Below, piece by piece: positions 18,976 through 28,507 of a stretch of DNA of 64,000 nucleotides (the stretch's first letter is position 1; each line of letters begins with the position of its first letter). The notes under the pieces were generated by a model. The model searched no databases. It saw only the letters and a program-made list of their open reading frames with translations, and was not told the origin of the DNA. The position numbers were made by a program, and so were the translations under genes. Source of the stretch: Chryseobacterium gleum (GTDB taxonomy: Bacteria; Bacteroidota; Bacteroidia; Flavobacteriales; Weeksellaceae); contig NZ_LR134289.1 of the NCBI RefSeq assembly GCF_900636535.1, positions 806,001 through 870,000 of the forward strand, given 5' to 3'.

Positions 18976-19009
18976 AAAATAAAAAGCCCCACATCACTGT
19001 GAGACTTTT
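18976..19009 (-). terminator. Terminator of the DPP IV gene
   Basis: On the minus strand AAAAGTCTCACA folds with TGTGGGGCTTTTT across GTGA, followed by a T-rich run, directly after the DPP IV stop codon. Confidence 0.75.
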
Positions 19010-19013
19010 AGAG

Positions 19014-21185
19014 TTATTTTGCTCCCGGAGGGCAGTGTTCTTTCAGAAATTTTGTAAACAGGGTGGCAAGATGCAGTGATGTTCCTTCACCCTCATCAAT
19101 AGAGTGGGTACGGTTAGGATAAGACATCAGCTGAAACTGTTTATTATACTTTACCAACTCGTTGATATACACTTCTGTATTCTGGTAATGTACATTATCA
19201 TCACCTGTACCGTGAACCAGTAAAAGGTTTCCTTTTAAATTTTTAGCATAAGCGAGCGGGGAACCATTAACAAAGTCTTCTCTGTTCTCCTGAGGAAGCC
19301 CCATATAGCGCTCCTGGTAGATATTATCATAGAATAACTGATTGGCAACCGGAGCAATCGCAATTCCCGTCTGGTATATATCAGGATATTGTCCTAAAAG
19401 GTTCAGGGTAGAAGAGCCTCCGCCGCTCCAGCCCCATACGGCAACTCTTGACGTATCAATATAAGGCCATTTTGCAAATAATGCTTTAGCTCCCATTGCC
19501 TGATCACGGATATTCAGCTGTCCTATTTTACGGTAAATTGATTTTCTCCATTCACGCCCTTTTGGTGCAGGAGTTCCACGGTTTTCAAGAGAAACATATA
19601 AATAGCCGTCTTCAGCCATATTCCCTGTGTATAATCCATTCCAGCCTGTGTAGAAACTGTCTGTTACCGTCTGCATTGCAGGTTCTCCATATACGGTAAA
19701 AACAATAGGGTATTTTTTATTGGGATCGAAGTTTTTAGGTTTTACTACCCATCCGTCCAATGTAACTCCGTCCTGTGTGGTAACCTGGAAAAATTCTGCT
19801 TTTGCTATCGCCGGATCTGCTTTTGCGGATCTTTTGGCAGCTACCAATTCCTTATGTTCCGGGAGAGATACTACGGAACCTATTGAAATGGTATTGACGT
19901 TATCATTGGTAAACATTGCGATCTTTCCGTTAGGGGAAATCGTGTATTCATTAGAACCCGTATAGGTTTCAGGAGTTACTTTTTGTGCTTTTCCTCCCTT
20001 CATGCTTACTTTATACAGATATTTCTGTGTGGCATTGTTGGGTGACGCCAAAAAATAGATCTGCTTATTCTGAATATCAAAAAATTCCGGCTTTATAACA
20101 TCAAATGCATCTTTTGTAATTAATGTTTCTTTACCGTTCATATCTATTTTATAAATATGTCTCCATCCGTCCTTTTCAGAAAGCCATAAAAATTCTTTTC
20201 CATTATCAATCCAGTCCCATCCACTCGGATCATTATCATTCCAGCGGGATTTTATATCAATCCATGCTGCATCTGTTTCCGTGTAAATCGTTTTACTGTT
20301 TCCGGAATCTGCATCTGCCACGATAATTTTACTTTGATTCTGTTTTCTGTTCAACTGCTGCAGAATAACAGATTTAGAATCCAGAACCCATTCCATTCTC
20401 GGAATATAATGCTGTACCTCATCTCCTGAAATATCAGCTTTCTTGGTAGATCCTGAAGCAAGATCATAAAACCAGATACTGCATCCGGAAGGATTTTCAC
20501 CAGCTTTCGGGTATTCTACAGGAATAGTAAATGAGTACAGACTATCGGTATTATTAATCATCAGGAAGTTTTTTGTCCCTCTTGCGTCCAGTTTCCAGTA
20601 AGCAATTTTGTTACCGTCCGGGGACCATCTGAAACCATCCTGGGTTCCAAATTCCTCTTCATATACCCAATCGAAGGTACCGTTGATCATTCCATCCGTA
20701 CCATCCGAAGTGATCTTTGTCTGCTGATTGTTTGAAAGATCTTCGATATAAATATTATGCTTAGATACATAGGCTACTTTTTTACCGTCCGGTGAATATT
20801 TTGCAAACATTAATGAAGAAGCCGGCAAGCCTTTTCCAAGCTGGGTAAGCTTTTTGGTATTTTTGTCAAAAATCCAGTAGTCACCGCGGGTATTATCTCT
20901 CCATACTTTCTTTGTATTGGCAAAAAGCAATAAGCTTTTTCCATCCGGAGAAACCTGAAAGCTTTGTACCTTCAATGCTTCAGAACTTCCTGCAGGAATC
21001 AGTTCATTGCTGCTTAAAAGTGTCTGGTCTTTTCCGGGATGCAGCACATCCACAATTTCAACCCCTTTTTTAGTAAATGAATAATATGCATTGCCATCCG
21101 GAGTCCATTGTGTTTTCTGTGCTGCCAATGGTGATAAACACAGAAAATACAATGCAATGGCTGTTATTTTTTTTATGTTCTTCAT
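19014..21185 (-). CDS. Dipeptidyl peptidase IV (S9B family)
   Basis: This 723-residue protein has a signal peptide (ending LAAQ), an eight-bladed propeller (about 25-470) and an alpha/beta hydrolase domain. The propeller keeps the double-Glu signature in WVYEEEFG that binds the peptide N-terminus. The triad is S587 in GWSGGGSS, D662 in GTGDDNVH and H694 in NRTHSI; the nucleophile elbow is GWSGG rather than the usual GWSYGG. It removes X-Pro (and X-Ala) dipeptides. It lies just downstream of an Xaa-Pro aminopeptidase on the same strand. Confidence 0.94.
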   Translation of the reverse strand: MKNIKKITAIALYFLCLSPLAAQKTQWTPDGNAYYSFTKKGVEIVDVLHPGKDQTLLSSNELIPAGSSEALKVQSFQVSPDGKSLLLFANTKKVWRDNTRGDYWIFDKNTKKLTQLGKGLPASSLMFAKYSPDGKKVAYVSKHNIYIEDLSNNQQTKITSDGTDGMINGTFDWVYEEEFGTQDGFRWSPDGNKIAYWKLDARGTKNFLMINNTDSLYSFTIPVEYPKAGENPSGCSIWFYDLASGSTKKADISGDEVQHYIPRMEWVLDSKSVILQQLNRKQNQSKIIVADADSGNSKTIYTETDAAWIDIKSRWNDNDPSGWDWIDNGKEFLWLSEKDGWRHIYKIDMNGKETLITKDAFDVIKPEFFDIQNKQIYFLASPNNATQKYLYKVSMKGGKAQKVTPETYTGSNEYTISPNGKIAMFTNDNVNTISIGSVVSLPEHKELVAAKRSAKADPAIAKAEFFQVTTQDGVTLDGWVVKPKNFDPNKKYPIVFTVYGEPAMQTVTDSFYTGWNGLYTGNMAEDGYLYVSLENRGTPAPKGREWRKSIYRKIGQLNIRDQAMGAKALFAKWPYIDTSRVAVWGWSGGGSSTLNLLGQYPDIYQTGIAIAPVANQLFYDNIYQERYMGLPQENREDFVNGSPLAYAKNLKGNLLLVHGTGDDNVHYQNTEVYINELVKYNKQFQLMSYPNRTHSIDEGEGTSLHLATLFTKFLKEHCPPGAK

Positions 21186-21199
21186 AAATAATATTTGAG

Positions 21200-22594
21200 T
21201 TAAGCTAAATGTTCAGCTCTGTAATTTTCAATTTCTTCTACGGTTTTAATCAGCCCGTTTCCAAGGAGTCTGTAGCCATTGTCTGTAACCAGGAAATCAT
21301 CTTCTACACGAACACCTCCGAAATTACGGTATTCGTTTACTTTATCATAATTAATAAAGTCTGCGTTTTTATTTTCTGCCTGCCACATGTCAATCAGTTC
21401 CGGAATCATATAAATACCAGGCTCAACGGTAACTACGAATCCTGACTCAAGAGCTTTTCCCAAACGTAAAGACTTAAGACCGAATGTTTTGGTATCTTTG
21501 GGTTCTTCTTCAGTATATCCGATGTACTGCTCACCAAGATCTTCCATATCATGCACATCCAATCCCATCATATGACCCAGACCACACTGGAAAAACAGGG
21601 TATGGGCATGGTTTTTTACAGCGTCTTCAGCGTTTCCTTTCATCAGTCCAAGATCAATAAGACCTTCTACCAGATGCTGAGCTGCTTTCAGATGAATATC
21701 TTTGAAACGAACACCTGGTTTTAGAAGCTGCTGGGCATTATTGAAAGCATTCAGAACTACTTCGTACATTTCCTTCTGCTTTGTAGTAAAAGCTTTGCTT
21801 ACAGGAAATGTTCTGGTAAGGTCACCTGCATATCCCATTGCCGTTTCTGCTCCGGAATCATTCAGGAAAAGATCTCCCTCTTTTAAAGTATTAAGACGGT
21901 AATGATTATGCAGGATACCTCCGTTGATTGTCACAATCGGAGGATAGGACATCTGGCACTCTTTATTCGCAGCAAGATATTGGATAGCATTGGCAATTTC
22001 ATATTCTTTCATTCCCGGTTTCGCAAGACGCATGGCCAGTAGGTGCATTTCATTGGAGACATTCACAGCCTGTTCTATCTGTGCTATTTCCTGAGGCTCT
22101 TTAATAGAACGCTGTTTGACAATAGCTTTGATCATTTCTACAGAAGGCTGCAGGTCCGGAATTTTTATCCCAAGAAGATCCGACAGTAAAATTTTATTGG
22201 AAGGCTGATACGGAGGAAGATAATGCACCTTTCTGCCTGAATTCTGTACCTTTGAAATATACCGGGCAAGTTCTGTGTAAGGTAACGTTTCCTGAACACC
22301 GGATTTCAGACTTTTTTCCTTAAGGGTTTCCTGCCTTCCCATCCATACAATTTCATCTATACTTAGCTCATCGCCGAAAATGATGGTTTTATTTTCATCA
22401 ATATCAATAATGGCTGCTATGCGGGGTTCCTGAATCCCGAAATAATATAAATAGGTGCTGTCCTGGCGGAAATAATAAGGATTGTGCTCAAAATTCACAG
22501 GATTCTCTATATTTCCCAGAAATAATAAAATTCCGTTCGCTACATTATGCTGTAGTACGGCTCTTCTATCTTGATAAGTTTGTGCTGAAAACAT
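21200..22594 (-). CDS. pepP: Xaa-Pro aminopeptidase (M24B, aminopeptidase P)
   Basis: This 464-residue protein has a creatinase-like N-domain (1-170) and a pita-bread metallopeptidase domain. Metal ligands are visible: the two Asp in NDSGAE...AGDLTRTF, His in GLGHMMGLDVHD, Glu in TVEPGIY and Glu in RVEDDF. It releases an N-terminal residue preceding proline (or hydroxyproline) and has no signal peptide, so it is cytosolic. It lies 14 bases upstream of DPP IV in the same orientation. Together they would dismantle proline-rich peptides. Confidence 0.94.
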   Translation of the reverse strand: MFSAQTYQDRRAVLQHNVANGILLFLGNIENPVNFEHNPYYFRQDSTYLYYFGIQEPRIAAIIDIDENKTIIFGDELSIDEIVWMGRQETLKEKSLKSGVQETLPYTELARYISKVQNSGRKVHYLPPYQPSNKILLSDLLGIKIPDLQPSVEMIKAIVKQRSIKEPQEIAQIEQAVNVSNEMHLLAMRLAKPGMKEYEIANAIQYLAANKECQMSYPPIVTINGGILHNHYRLNTLKEGDLFLNDSGAETAMGYAGDLTRTFPVSKAFTTKQKEMYEVVLNAFNNAQQLLKPGVRFKDIHLKAAQHLVEGLIDLGLMKGNAEDAVKNHAHTLFFQCGLGHMMGLDVHDMEDLGEQYIGYTEEEPKDTKTFGLKSLRLGKALESGFVVTVEPGIYMIPELIDMWQAENKNADFINYDKVNEYRNFGGVRVEDDFLVTDNGYRLLGNGLIKTVEEIENYRAEHLA

Positions 22595-22779
22595 ATTATG
22601 AATAGTTTTTATTTTAAAGGTTTAAATTTACAATTTTGTACCATTAATAAGTCTTTCTTGTTTAAAATAAAGAACATGTAAAGTTTGGATTTTAAAATAA
22701 TACTTAATGTTCATATTTTGCTTAACTTCAGCAATATTTTAACCTAACGCATATTTTATATCAGTAAAGCAGCCTAACC

Positions 22780-23664
22780 ATGAAAAGCCTTCAATTCTCT
22801 GTTCCCGCCGACACCAACAAGAGTATCCGAATCCAGGAAGATATTATGCCTAATTTCTATCCTTATTTTCACAGACATACAGAAACACAGATCATGTGGA
22901 TCATTAAAGGACGTGGAACATTGGCCATAGAGCAGAATCTGTTTAATTTTGAAGCGGGTGACATTTTTTACCTGGGTGCCAATCAATCCCATGTTTTCAG
23001 AGGCAATTTTGAAAAAAATGAAAAGCAGAAGGTTCATTCCATCTCTATTTTTTTTGATCCTTATAAAAAGATCGCTGCATTTTTCGATCTCCCGGAATTT
23101 GGAGAACTTAAAAATTTCATTACCCATTCAGAGGTTGGTTTCCAGATCGCTCCTAAATTGAAAACAAGTATCGGAGAAAACATTGCGGCATTACAAAAAA
23201 CAGAAGGAGTAGAGCAGATTATAGATTTTATCAGGATTCTAAACCATCTTATGCAAAACAGGCACCTGCATATTCCTTTGTCTTCAGAAAAGAATCTGCC
23301 GAATCATATTTCAGACTATGATCAAAGAATTATAGATGCCCAGACCTTTATTAAGAAGAATTTTACCCAAACTAAACTTACCCTTGATGCTATTGCCAAA
23401 GAAGCTTGTATGACGCCTCAGGCATTCTGCAGATCTTTTAAAAAACGAACAAGGATTACCTATATTCAATATCTTAATGAACTCCGCGTACAGCGGGCCT
23501 GCAGATTACTGACATCCAGTAACATGTACAGCATTTCTTCTGTAGCTTTTAATAGCGGATTCAACAGCCTTACTAATTTCAACCGGGTTTTTAAATCCAT
23601 TATGAAATATTCTCCCAAGGAATATCTGAAGCATTATAAAGAAGCTACTTTTGACCACGAATAA
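22780..23664 (+). CDS. AraC-family regulator, probably of the hydroxyproline operon
   Basis: This 294-residue protein has an N-terminal cupin-like domain (HRHTETQIMWIIKGRG at about residues 30-46) and two C-terminal helix-turn-helix motifs in an AraC domain (about 185-290, ending SPKEYLKHYK). It is divergent from pepP and 88 bases upstream of the hydroxyproline operon. This position makes it the likely sensor of 4-hydroxyproline or an intermediate (inference). Confidence 0.9.
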   Translation: MKSLQFSVPADTNKSIRIQEDIMPNFYPYFHRHTETQIMWIIKGRGTLAIEQNLFNFEAGDIFYLGANQSHVFRGNFEKNEKQKVHSISIFFDPYKKIAAFFDLPEFGELKNFITHSEVGFQIAPKLKTSIGENIAALQKTEGVEQIIDFIRILNHLMQNRHLHIPLSSEKNLPNHISDYDQRIIDAQTFIKKNFTQTKLTLDAIAKEACMTPQAFCRSFKKRTRITYIQYLNELRVQRACRLLTSSNMYSISSVAFNSGFNSLTNFNRVFKSIMKYSPKEYLKHYKEATFDHE

Positions 23665-23707
23665 CTACATGTTAAAATACGGTCAGAATTAATTAAAATA
23701 TTAACAT

Positions 23708-23735
23708 TTGCCGTTTTAAAATTCACTTAGTTTTG
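23708..23735 (+). promoter_or_regulatory. Bacteroidota promoter of the hydroxyproline operon
   Basis: TTG (23708-23710), 17 bases, then TAGTTTTG (23728-23735), a full match to TTG-N17-23-TAnnTTTG. The ATG of the first gene follows 17 bases later. Confidence 0.7.
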
Positions 23736-23752
23736 AATAAATATTATTTGAT

Positions 23753-24676
23753 ATGAGTACAAAACTAAACTGGGAAGGTATTTATCCTGCAGTATTAACT
23801 CCTTTTACAAAAGAAGGAAAGATTGATTTTGAAATGTTTGCTATTAATACAGAAGCTCAGATTAAAGCAGGCGTTCACGGGATTATCCTTGCAGGAACAT
23901 TAGGGGAAGCCAGTGCTTTGGAAACAGAAGAAAAATTTGAGCTGCTGAAATATGCAAAAAAAATAACACAGGAAAGAATTCCTGTCATTCTTAATCTATC
24001 TGAAAATACCACCAAAAATGCAGTCAACTTTGCCAGGAAAGCAAAAGAACTGGGTGCAGACGGTCTGATGCTGCTTCCGCCAATGCGTTACAAAGCCGAT
24101 AACCGTGAAGTGACCGAATATTTTAAAGCAGTGGCTTCCGCTACAGATCTTCCGATCCTTATTTATAATAATCCTGTAGATTACGGAATTTATGTTACCA
24201 TTGAAATGTTTGAGGAGCTTATTGAATATCCCACTATTCAGGCTGTTAAAGAATCTACAAGAGATCTGGCGAATGTAACCAGAATGATCAACCGTTTTGG
24301 AAAAAGGATCAAAATTCTTGGAGGCGTAGATACGATTTGTCTGGAAACCCTGATGCTTGGAGCAGACGGTCTTGTGGCAGGCCTTGTAGACGCCTTTCCC
24401 AACGAAACCATGGCGATGTACAATTATGTTAAAACAGGCGAATATGACAAAGCTGTAGCCCTCTACAGATGGTTTATGCCATTACTTGAGCTTGACATTC
24501 ACCCTAAACTTATTCAGTATATCAAACTGGCTGCAACAGCAGAAGGGATAAGCAATCCGTATGTGAGAGCACCACGTCTTGAACTTCAAGGAGAAGAAGC
24601 AGAAAGAATTCAAAAAATTATTGAAGAAGGCAGAGCAAATCGTCCGGTATTATTAATTCCAGAAACACAGATATGA
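23753..24676 (+). CDS. DHDPS-family lyase, probable 1-pyrroline-4-hydroxy-2-carboxylate deaminase
   Basis: This 307-residue TIM barrel of the dihydrodipicolinate synthase/N-acetylneuraminate lyase family has the Schiff-base lysine K166 (AVKEST) and Tyr Y138 (ILIYNNP). True DapA is excluded by context. With the epimerase, oxidase and aldehyde dehydrogenase beside it, the best assignment is the deaminase that converts 1-pyrroline-4-hydroxy-2-carboxylate to 2-oxoglutarate semialdehyde. It is the first gene of the operon and overlaps the next gene by four bases. Confidence 0.88.
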   Translation: MSTKLNWEGIYPAVLTPFTKEGKIDFEMFAINTEAQIKAGVHGIILAGTLGEASALETEEKFELLKYAKKITQERIPVILNLSENTTKNAVNFARKAKELGADGLMLLPPMRYKADNREVTEYFKAVASATDLPILIYNNPVDYGIYVTIEMFEELIEYPTIQAVKESTRDLANVTRMINRFGKRIKILGGVDTICLETLMLGADGLVAGLVDAFPNETMAMYNYVKTGEYDKAVALYRWFMPLLELDIHPKLIQYIKLAATAEGISNPYVRAPRLELQGEEAERIQKIIEEGRANRPVLLIPETQI

Positions 24677-26157
24677 TTGAAGAAACATCAACACAGGATA
24701 TAGACAGAAGAATTCAGATGGCAGCTGAAGCTTTCCAGTTTCTGAAGAATACCACCATCAGTGAACGGGCTGAATTTATGAATGCTGTTGCTGATCATAT
24801 TGAAGCTTTGGGAGAAGAACTTTTGACAGTTACTCATGCCGAAACTTCATTGCCATTAGCCAGACTTACCGGTGAAAAAGCAAGAACAGTGGGACAATGG
24901 AGAAGTTATGCAAAAGCTGTTGCTGCCGGTATCTATACGGAAGCCAGAATTGATCTTGCCCGGCCTGAAAAACAAAAAGGAGATCTCAGAAAATATAATG
25001 TAGGCATAGGACCTGTAGTTGTTTTCGGAGCCAGCAATTTTCCGTATGCATTTTCTACTGCGGGAGGAGATACTGCAAGTGCTATTGGAGCAGGCTGTCC
25101 CGTCATTATAAAAGCACATCCGGCACATCCTCAGACTTCACAGATAATGGCGGATGCGATAACTACGGTTATTAAAGCATTTGGATGGCCTGAAGGGATT
25201 TTTAGTCATATTACCGAAACATCTTATGAGATTGGCACTTATCTTACTCAGCATCCGGATATCCGGGCTGTTGCCTTTACCGGATCTTTCACTGGCGGAA
25301 AAGCTTTGTTTGATATTGCCAACCGTAGAAAAGACCCGATTCCGGTGTTTGCAGAAATGGGAAGTATCAATCCTGTATTTGCCTTTCAAAACCTGCTTGA
25401 AACCAAAGCTGAAGCATTGGCAAAGGAATATATCGGTTCTTTAACGCTTGGAGTAGGACAATTTTGTACCAATCCGGGAGTATTTATTGCATTGAAAGGA
25501 AACCCGCTTGACCGTTTTATCAATGCCTTAAAAGAGGAAATTCAGGAAATTACTCCCGCTAAAATGCTTCACGAAGGAATTTTTGAAAGTTTCGAAAAAA
25601 ACAAGAGCATTGCAATAGAACAACCTGATGTTGAATTAATTGCATCAGTACATACTGAAAGTACTGCAGGAAGTGCTGCAGCCATAAAAACCCGTGCCAA
25701 AAACTTCATTAATAATCGGGTATTGAGTGAAGAAGTCTTTGGGCCATTTGGTATTGTTGTGGAGTATGAAACAGATGAAGAACTTATGGAAATTGCCCGG
25801 CAGCTAAAAGGACAGTTAACCATTACCATTGCGGCGACCCATGAAGATGTGCGTGATAACGGTGCATTGATTACTATCTTAAAAGATAAATGCGGAAGAT
25901 TATTATTCAACGGAATGCCTACAGGAGTAGAAGTGGTGTATGGCATGCAGCATGGAGGGCCGTTTCCTTCTACAACCGATTCACGCTTTACTTCCGTAGG
26001 CCCGGATGCTGTAAAACGCTTTGTTCGCCCGATTTGCTTTCAGAACTGGCCGGATGAATTCTTACCGGATGAGTTGAAGAATGACAATCCACTGCAGATC
26101 AGCAGAATGGTAGATGGAATAATGAATTCAGAATCACTAAAATTACAAACCACATGA
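24673..26157 (+). CDS. Aldehyde dehydrogenase, probable 2-oxoglutarate semialdehyde (2,5-dioxovalerate) dehydrogenase
   Basis: This 494-residue NAD(P)+-dependent aldehyde dehydrogenase has the catalytic C265 in VGQFCTNPG and the general base E228 in FAEMGSINP. The Rossmann turn is FTGSFTGGK. It carries out the last step of hydroxyproline breakdown, oxidising 2-oxoglutarate semialdehyde to 2-oxoglutarate. It overlaps both neighbours by four bases (ATGA), which indicates translational coupling. The EMGSINP motif is that of the KGSADH group. Confidence 0.9.
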   Translation: MIEETSTQDIDRRIQMAAEAFQFLKNTTISERAEFMNAVADHIEALGEELLTVTHAETSLPLARLTGEKARTVGQWRSYAKAVAAGIYTEARIDLARPEKQKGDLRKYNVGIGPVVVFGASNFPYAFSTAGGDTASAIGAGCPVIIKAHPAHPQTSQIMADAITTVIKAFGWPEGIFSHITETSYEIGTYLTQHPDIRAVAFTGSFTGGKALFDIANRRKDPIPVFAEMGSINPVFAFQNLLETKAEALAKEYIGSLTLGVGQFCTNPGVFIALKGNPLDRFINALKEEIQEITPAKMLHEGIFESFEKNKSIAIEQPDVELIASVHTESTAGSAAAIKTRAKNFINNRVLSEEVFGPFGIVVEYETDEELMEIARQLKGQLTITIAATHEDVRDNGALITILKDKCGRLLFNGMPTGVEVVYGMQHGGPFPSTTDSRFTSVGPDAVKRFVRPICFQNWPDEFLPDELKNDNPLQISRMVDGIMNSESLKLQTT

Positions 26158-27152
26158 ACAGAACATTCTTTTGTATAGATTCACACACCTGTGGATGTCC
26201 AGTACGTCTTGTTGCAGGAGGTGCCCCTATTTTAAAAGGAAACTCCATGATGGAACGCCGGCTGCACTTTATGGAAGAATACGACTGGATCAGAAAGGGA
26301 TTAATGTTTGAGCCCCGCGGCCATGACATGATGAGCGGAAGTATTCTGTATCCTACTGTAGATGAAAATAACGATATCGGAGTTTTATATATTGAAACCA
26401 GCGGATGTCTTCCCATGTGCGGGCACGGAACCATCGGAACGGTTACCATTGCCATTGAAGAAGGTCTTGTTGTTCCCAAAATTCCGGGAAAATTACGTCT
26501 TGAAACACCTGCAGGGCTTATTCTCATCGATTATGTACAGGAAGGGAAAAAAGTAAAATCTGTAAAACTGACCAATGTAAAGTCTTTCCTATATGCGGAA
26601 GACCTTGAAGTTGATTGTCCGGACCTGGGATTAATAAAAGCCGATGTTGCTTATGGCGGAAACTTCTATGCAATTATAGATCCTCAGGAAAACTTCAGAG
26701 ATATTTCTGATTTTACGGCCAGCCAGCTTATTCATTATGGAAAGATTATCAGAAAATTACTTAATGAAAAGTACCGGTTCATCCATCCTGAAATTGAACA
26801 TATTACCGGATTAAGCCATATTCAATGGACGGGTAAACCTAAAGATCCAAAAGCCAGCGGAAGAAATGCTGTTTTAGTGGGTGAAAATGCTCTTGACCGT
26901 TCACCATGTGGTACAGGCACTTCTGCAAGAATGGCCCAATGGTATGCAAAGGGAAAACTGAAGGAAGGGGAAGAATTCATTCATGAAAGTTATATAGGCT
27001 CCCAGTTTATCGGGAGAATTGAAGAAACCACAACTATTGATGGAAAAGCAGCCATTATTCCGTCAGTAGAAGGCTGGGCAAGAATTACCGGATACAATCA
27101 TATAATTATTGATGATGAAGATCCTTATTGGCAGGGTTTTCAGGTAATGTAA
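26154..27152 (+). CDS. 4-hydroxyproline 2-epimerase (proline racemase family)
   Basis: This 332-residue protein has both catalytic cysteines of the proline racemase/hydroxyproline epimerase family: C89 in PMCGHGT and C252 in SPCGTGT. Two active cysteines exclude the dehydratase branch, which has Thr at the second site. It turns trans-4-hydroxy-L-proline into cis-4-hydroxy-D-proline, the first step of the pathway. Epimerase rather than proline racemase is inferred from operon context. Confidence 0.92.
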   Translation: MNRTFFCIDSHTCGCPVRLVAGGAPILKGNSMMERRLHFMEEYDWIRKGLMFEPRGHDMMSGSILYPTVDENNDIGVLYIETSGCLPMCGHGTIGTVTIAIEEGLVVPKIPGKLRLETPAGLILIDYVQEGKKVKSVKLTNVKSFLYAEDLEVDCPDLGLIKADVAYGGNFYAIIDPQENFRDISDFTASQLIHYGKIIRKLLNEKYRFIHPEIEHITGLSHIQWTGKPKDPKASGRNAVLVGENALDRSPCGTGTSARMAQWYAKGKLKEGEEFIHESYIGSQFIGRIEETTTIDGKAAIIPSVEGWARITGYNHIIIDDEDPYWQGFQVM

Positions 27153-27159
27153 CACGTAT

Positions 27160-28425
27160 ATGACACAGAATAAAGGAAAAGCACTCATCATTGGTGCAGG
27201 AATAGCGGGATTAAGCTCAGCGTATTATCTTTTGCAGAAGGGATGGCAGGTGGAGATTCTTGAACAGAATGATCTTACCAACAACTGTTCTTACGGCAAT
27301 GCAGGCATGATTGTGCCCAGTCATTTTACTCCGCTGGCAGCACCAGGAGTTGTTGCTCAGGGAATACGCTGGATGTTCGACAGTAAAAGCCCGTTTTACG
27401 TAAGACCTTCACTCAATTCTAATCTGATATCATGGGGATTGAAGTTTCTGAAACACTCTAACCAGAAACATGTTGACTATTCTGCGGCAGCCATCAGGGA
27501 TCTTAACCTGGTCAGCAGCAGGCTTTATAATGAGATTGCGAAAAAAGATGAATTCGATTTTGAACTGAATCAGAATGGCATTTTAATGCTATATAAAACA
27601 GAGAAAGTAGCAGAAGAAGAGACAGAGCTTGCCCACAAGGCAATCAGTATGGGTTTACCCGTTGATATTCTGGATAAAAAAGAAATTCAGGAATTAGAGC
27701 CTAATGTCAGGCTGGATGTAACCGGAGGAGTCAATTATAAATGTGACGGCCATATGAATCCCATGAAACTGATGAAGCAAATGATTTCTTATCTTAAAAG
27801 TAATGGTGCCATTTTTCATACCCATCATCAGGTAACAGGCTTTGAAACTTCCGGCAGCCATATTAAAGCTGTTATTGCCAACGGTCAGAAATTTACAGCA
27901 GACCAGTTTGTCATGACAGGAGGTTCATTCTTACCTGAGCTTGCTCAAAAGGCAGGTATTAAAATCCGGTTAATGCCCGGAAAAGGATATTCATTCATGC
28001 ATACTCCTGAAAATCCGGTCAATACTTTAAATCATGCTGCTTTATTACTGGAAGCCAGAGTAGCAGTGACTCCAATGAACGGACAGATCCGTTTTGGTGG
28101 AACGATGGAACTGGCTTCCCATCAGGATACCATTAATATGAAAAGGGTAGAAGGTATCGTCCGGTCCATTCCTCAATATTTACCTGACTTTCAGATGGAG
28201 AAACCCAAAGAATCTGAAATATGGTTTGGCTACAGACCCTGCGCTCCGGATGGACTTCCTTATTTAGGACAATCTTCCCAATTGAAGAACCTGATTATTG
28301 CAGGCGGCGGTGGTATGATGGGTTTAAGTTTAGGACCCATCTTTGGAAAAACAGTTTCAGAACTTGCCAATGACCAAAAGCCAACAGTTGAGATAAAGAT
28401 ATTCAACCCCGAAAGATTTCGTTAG
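27160..28425 (+). CDS. FAD-dependent D-amino-acid dehydrogenase, probable D-hydroxyproline dehydrogenase
   Basis: This 421-residue DadA-like flavoprotein has the FAD motif IIGAGIAGLSSAYYL at the N-terminus and the C-terminal FAD segment FGYRPCAPDGLPYLG, then GGGGMMGLSLGP. It oxidises cis-4-hydroxy-D-proline to 1-pyrroline-4-hydroxy-2-carboxylate. It is the last gene of the four-gene operon, seven bases after the epimerase. A general D-amino-acid dehydrogenase is the alternative on sequence alone. Confidence 0.9.
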   Translation: MTQNKGKALIIGAGIAGLSSAYYLLQKGWQVEILEQNDLTNNCSYGNAGMIVPSHFTPLAAPGVVAQGIRWMFDSKSPFYVRPSLNSNLISWGLKFLKHSNQKHVDYSAAAIRDLNLVSSRLYNEIAKKDEFDFELNQNGILMLYKTEKVAEEETELAHKAISMGLPVDILDKKEIQELEPNVRLDVTGGVNYKCDGHMNPMKLMKQMISYLKSNGAIFHTHHQVTGFETSGSHIKAVIANGQKFTADQFVMTGGSFLPELAQKAGIKIRLMPGKGYSFMHTPENPVNTLNHAALLLEARVAVTPMNGQIRFGGTMELASHQDTINMKRVEGIVRSIPQYLPDFQMEKPKESEIWFGYRPCAPDGLPYLGQSSQLKNLIIAGGGGMMGLSLGPIFGKTVSELANDQKPTVEIKIFNPERFR

Positions 28426-28507
28426 AAAACATCACATAACACACAAATTTATGACCAAAACAATTTGATTATTTAAATAATTTATTAACAACCAAATCCA
28501 AAAAATT

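Noticed and set aside
23753..24676. DapA (lysine biosynthesis)
   Set aside because: The fold matches, but the gene is embedded by four-base overlap in a hydroxyproline operon and is not near other lysine genes.
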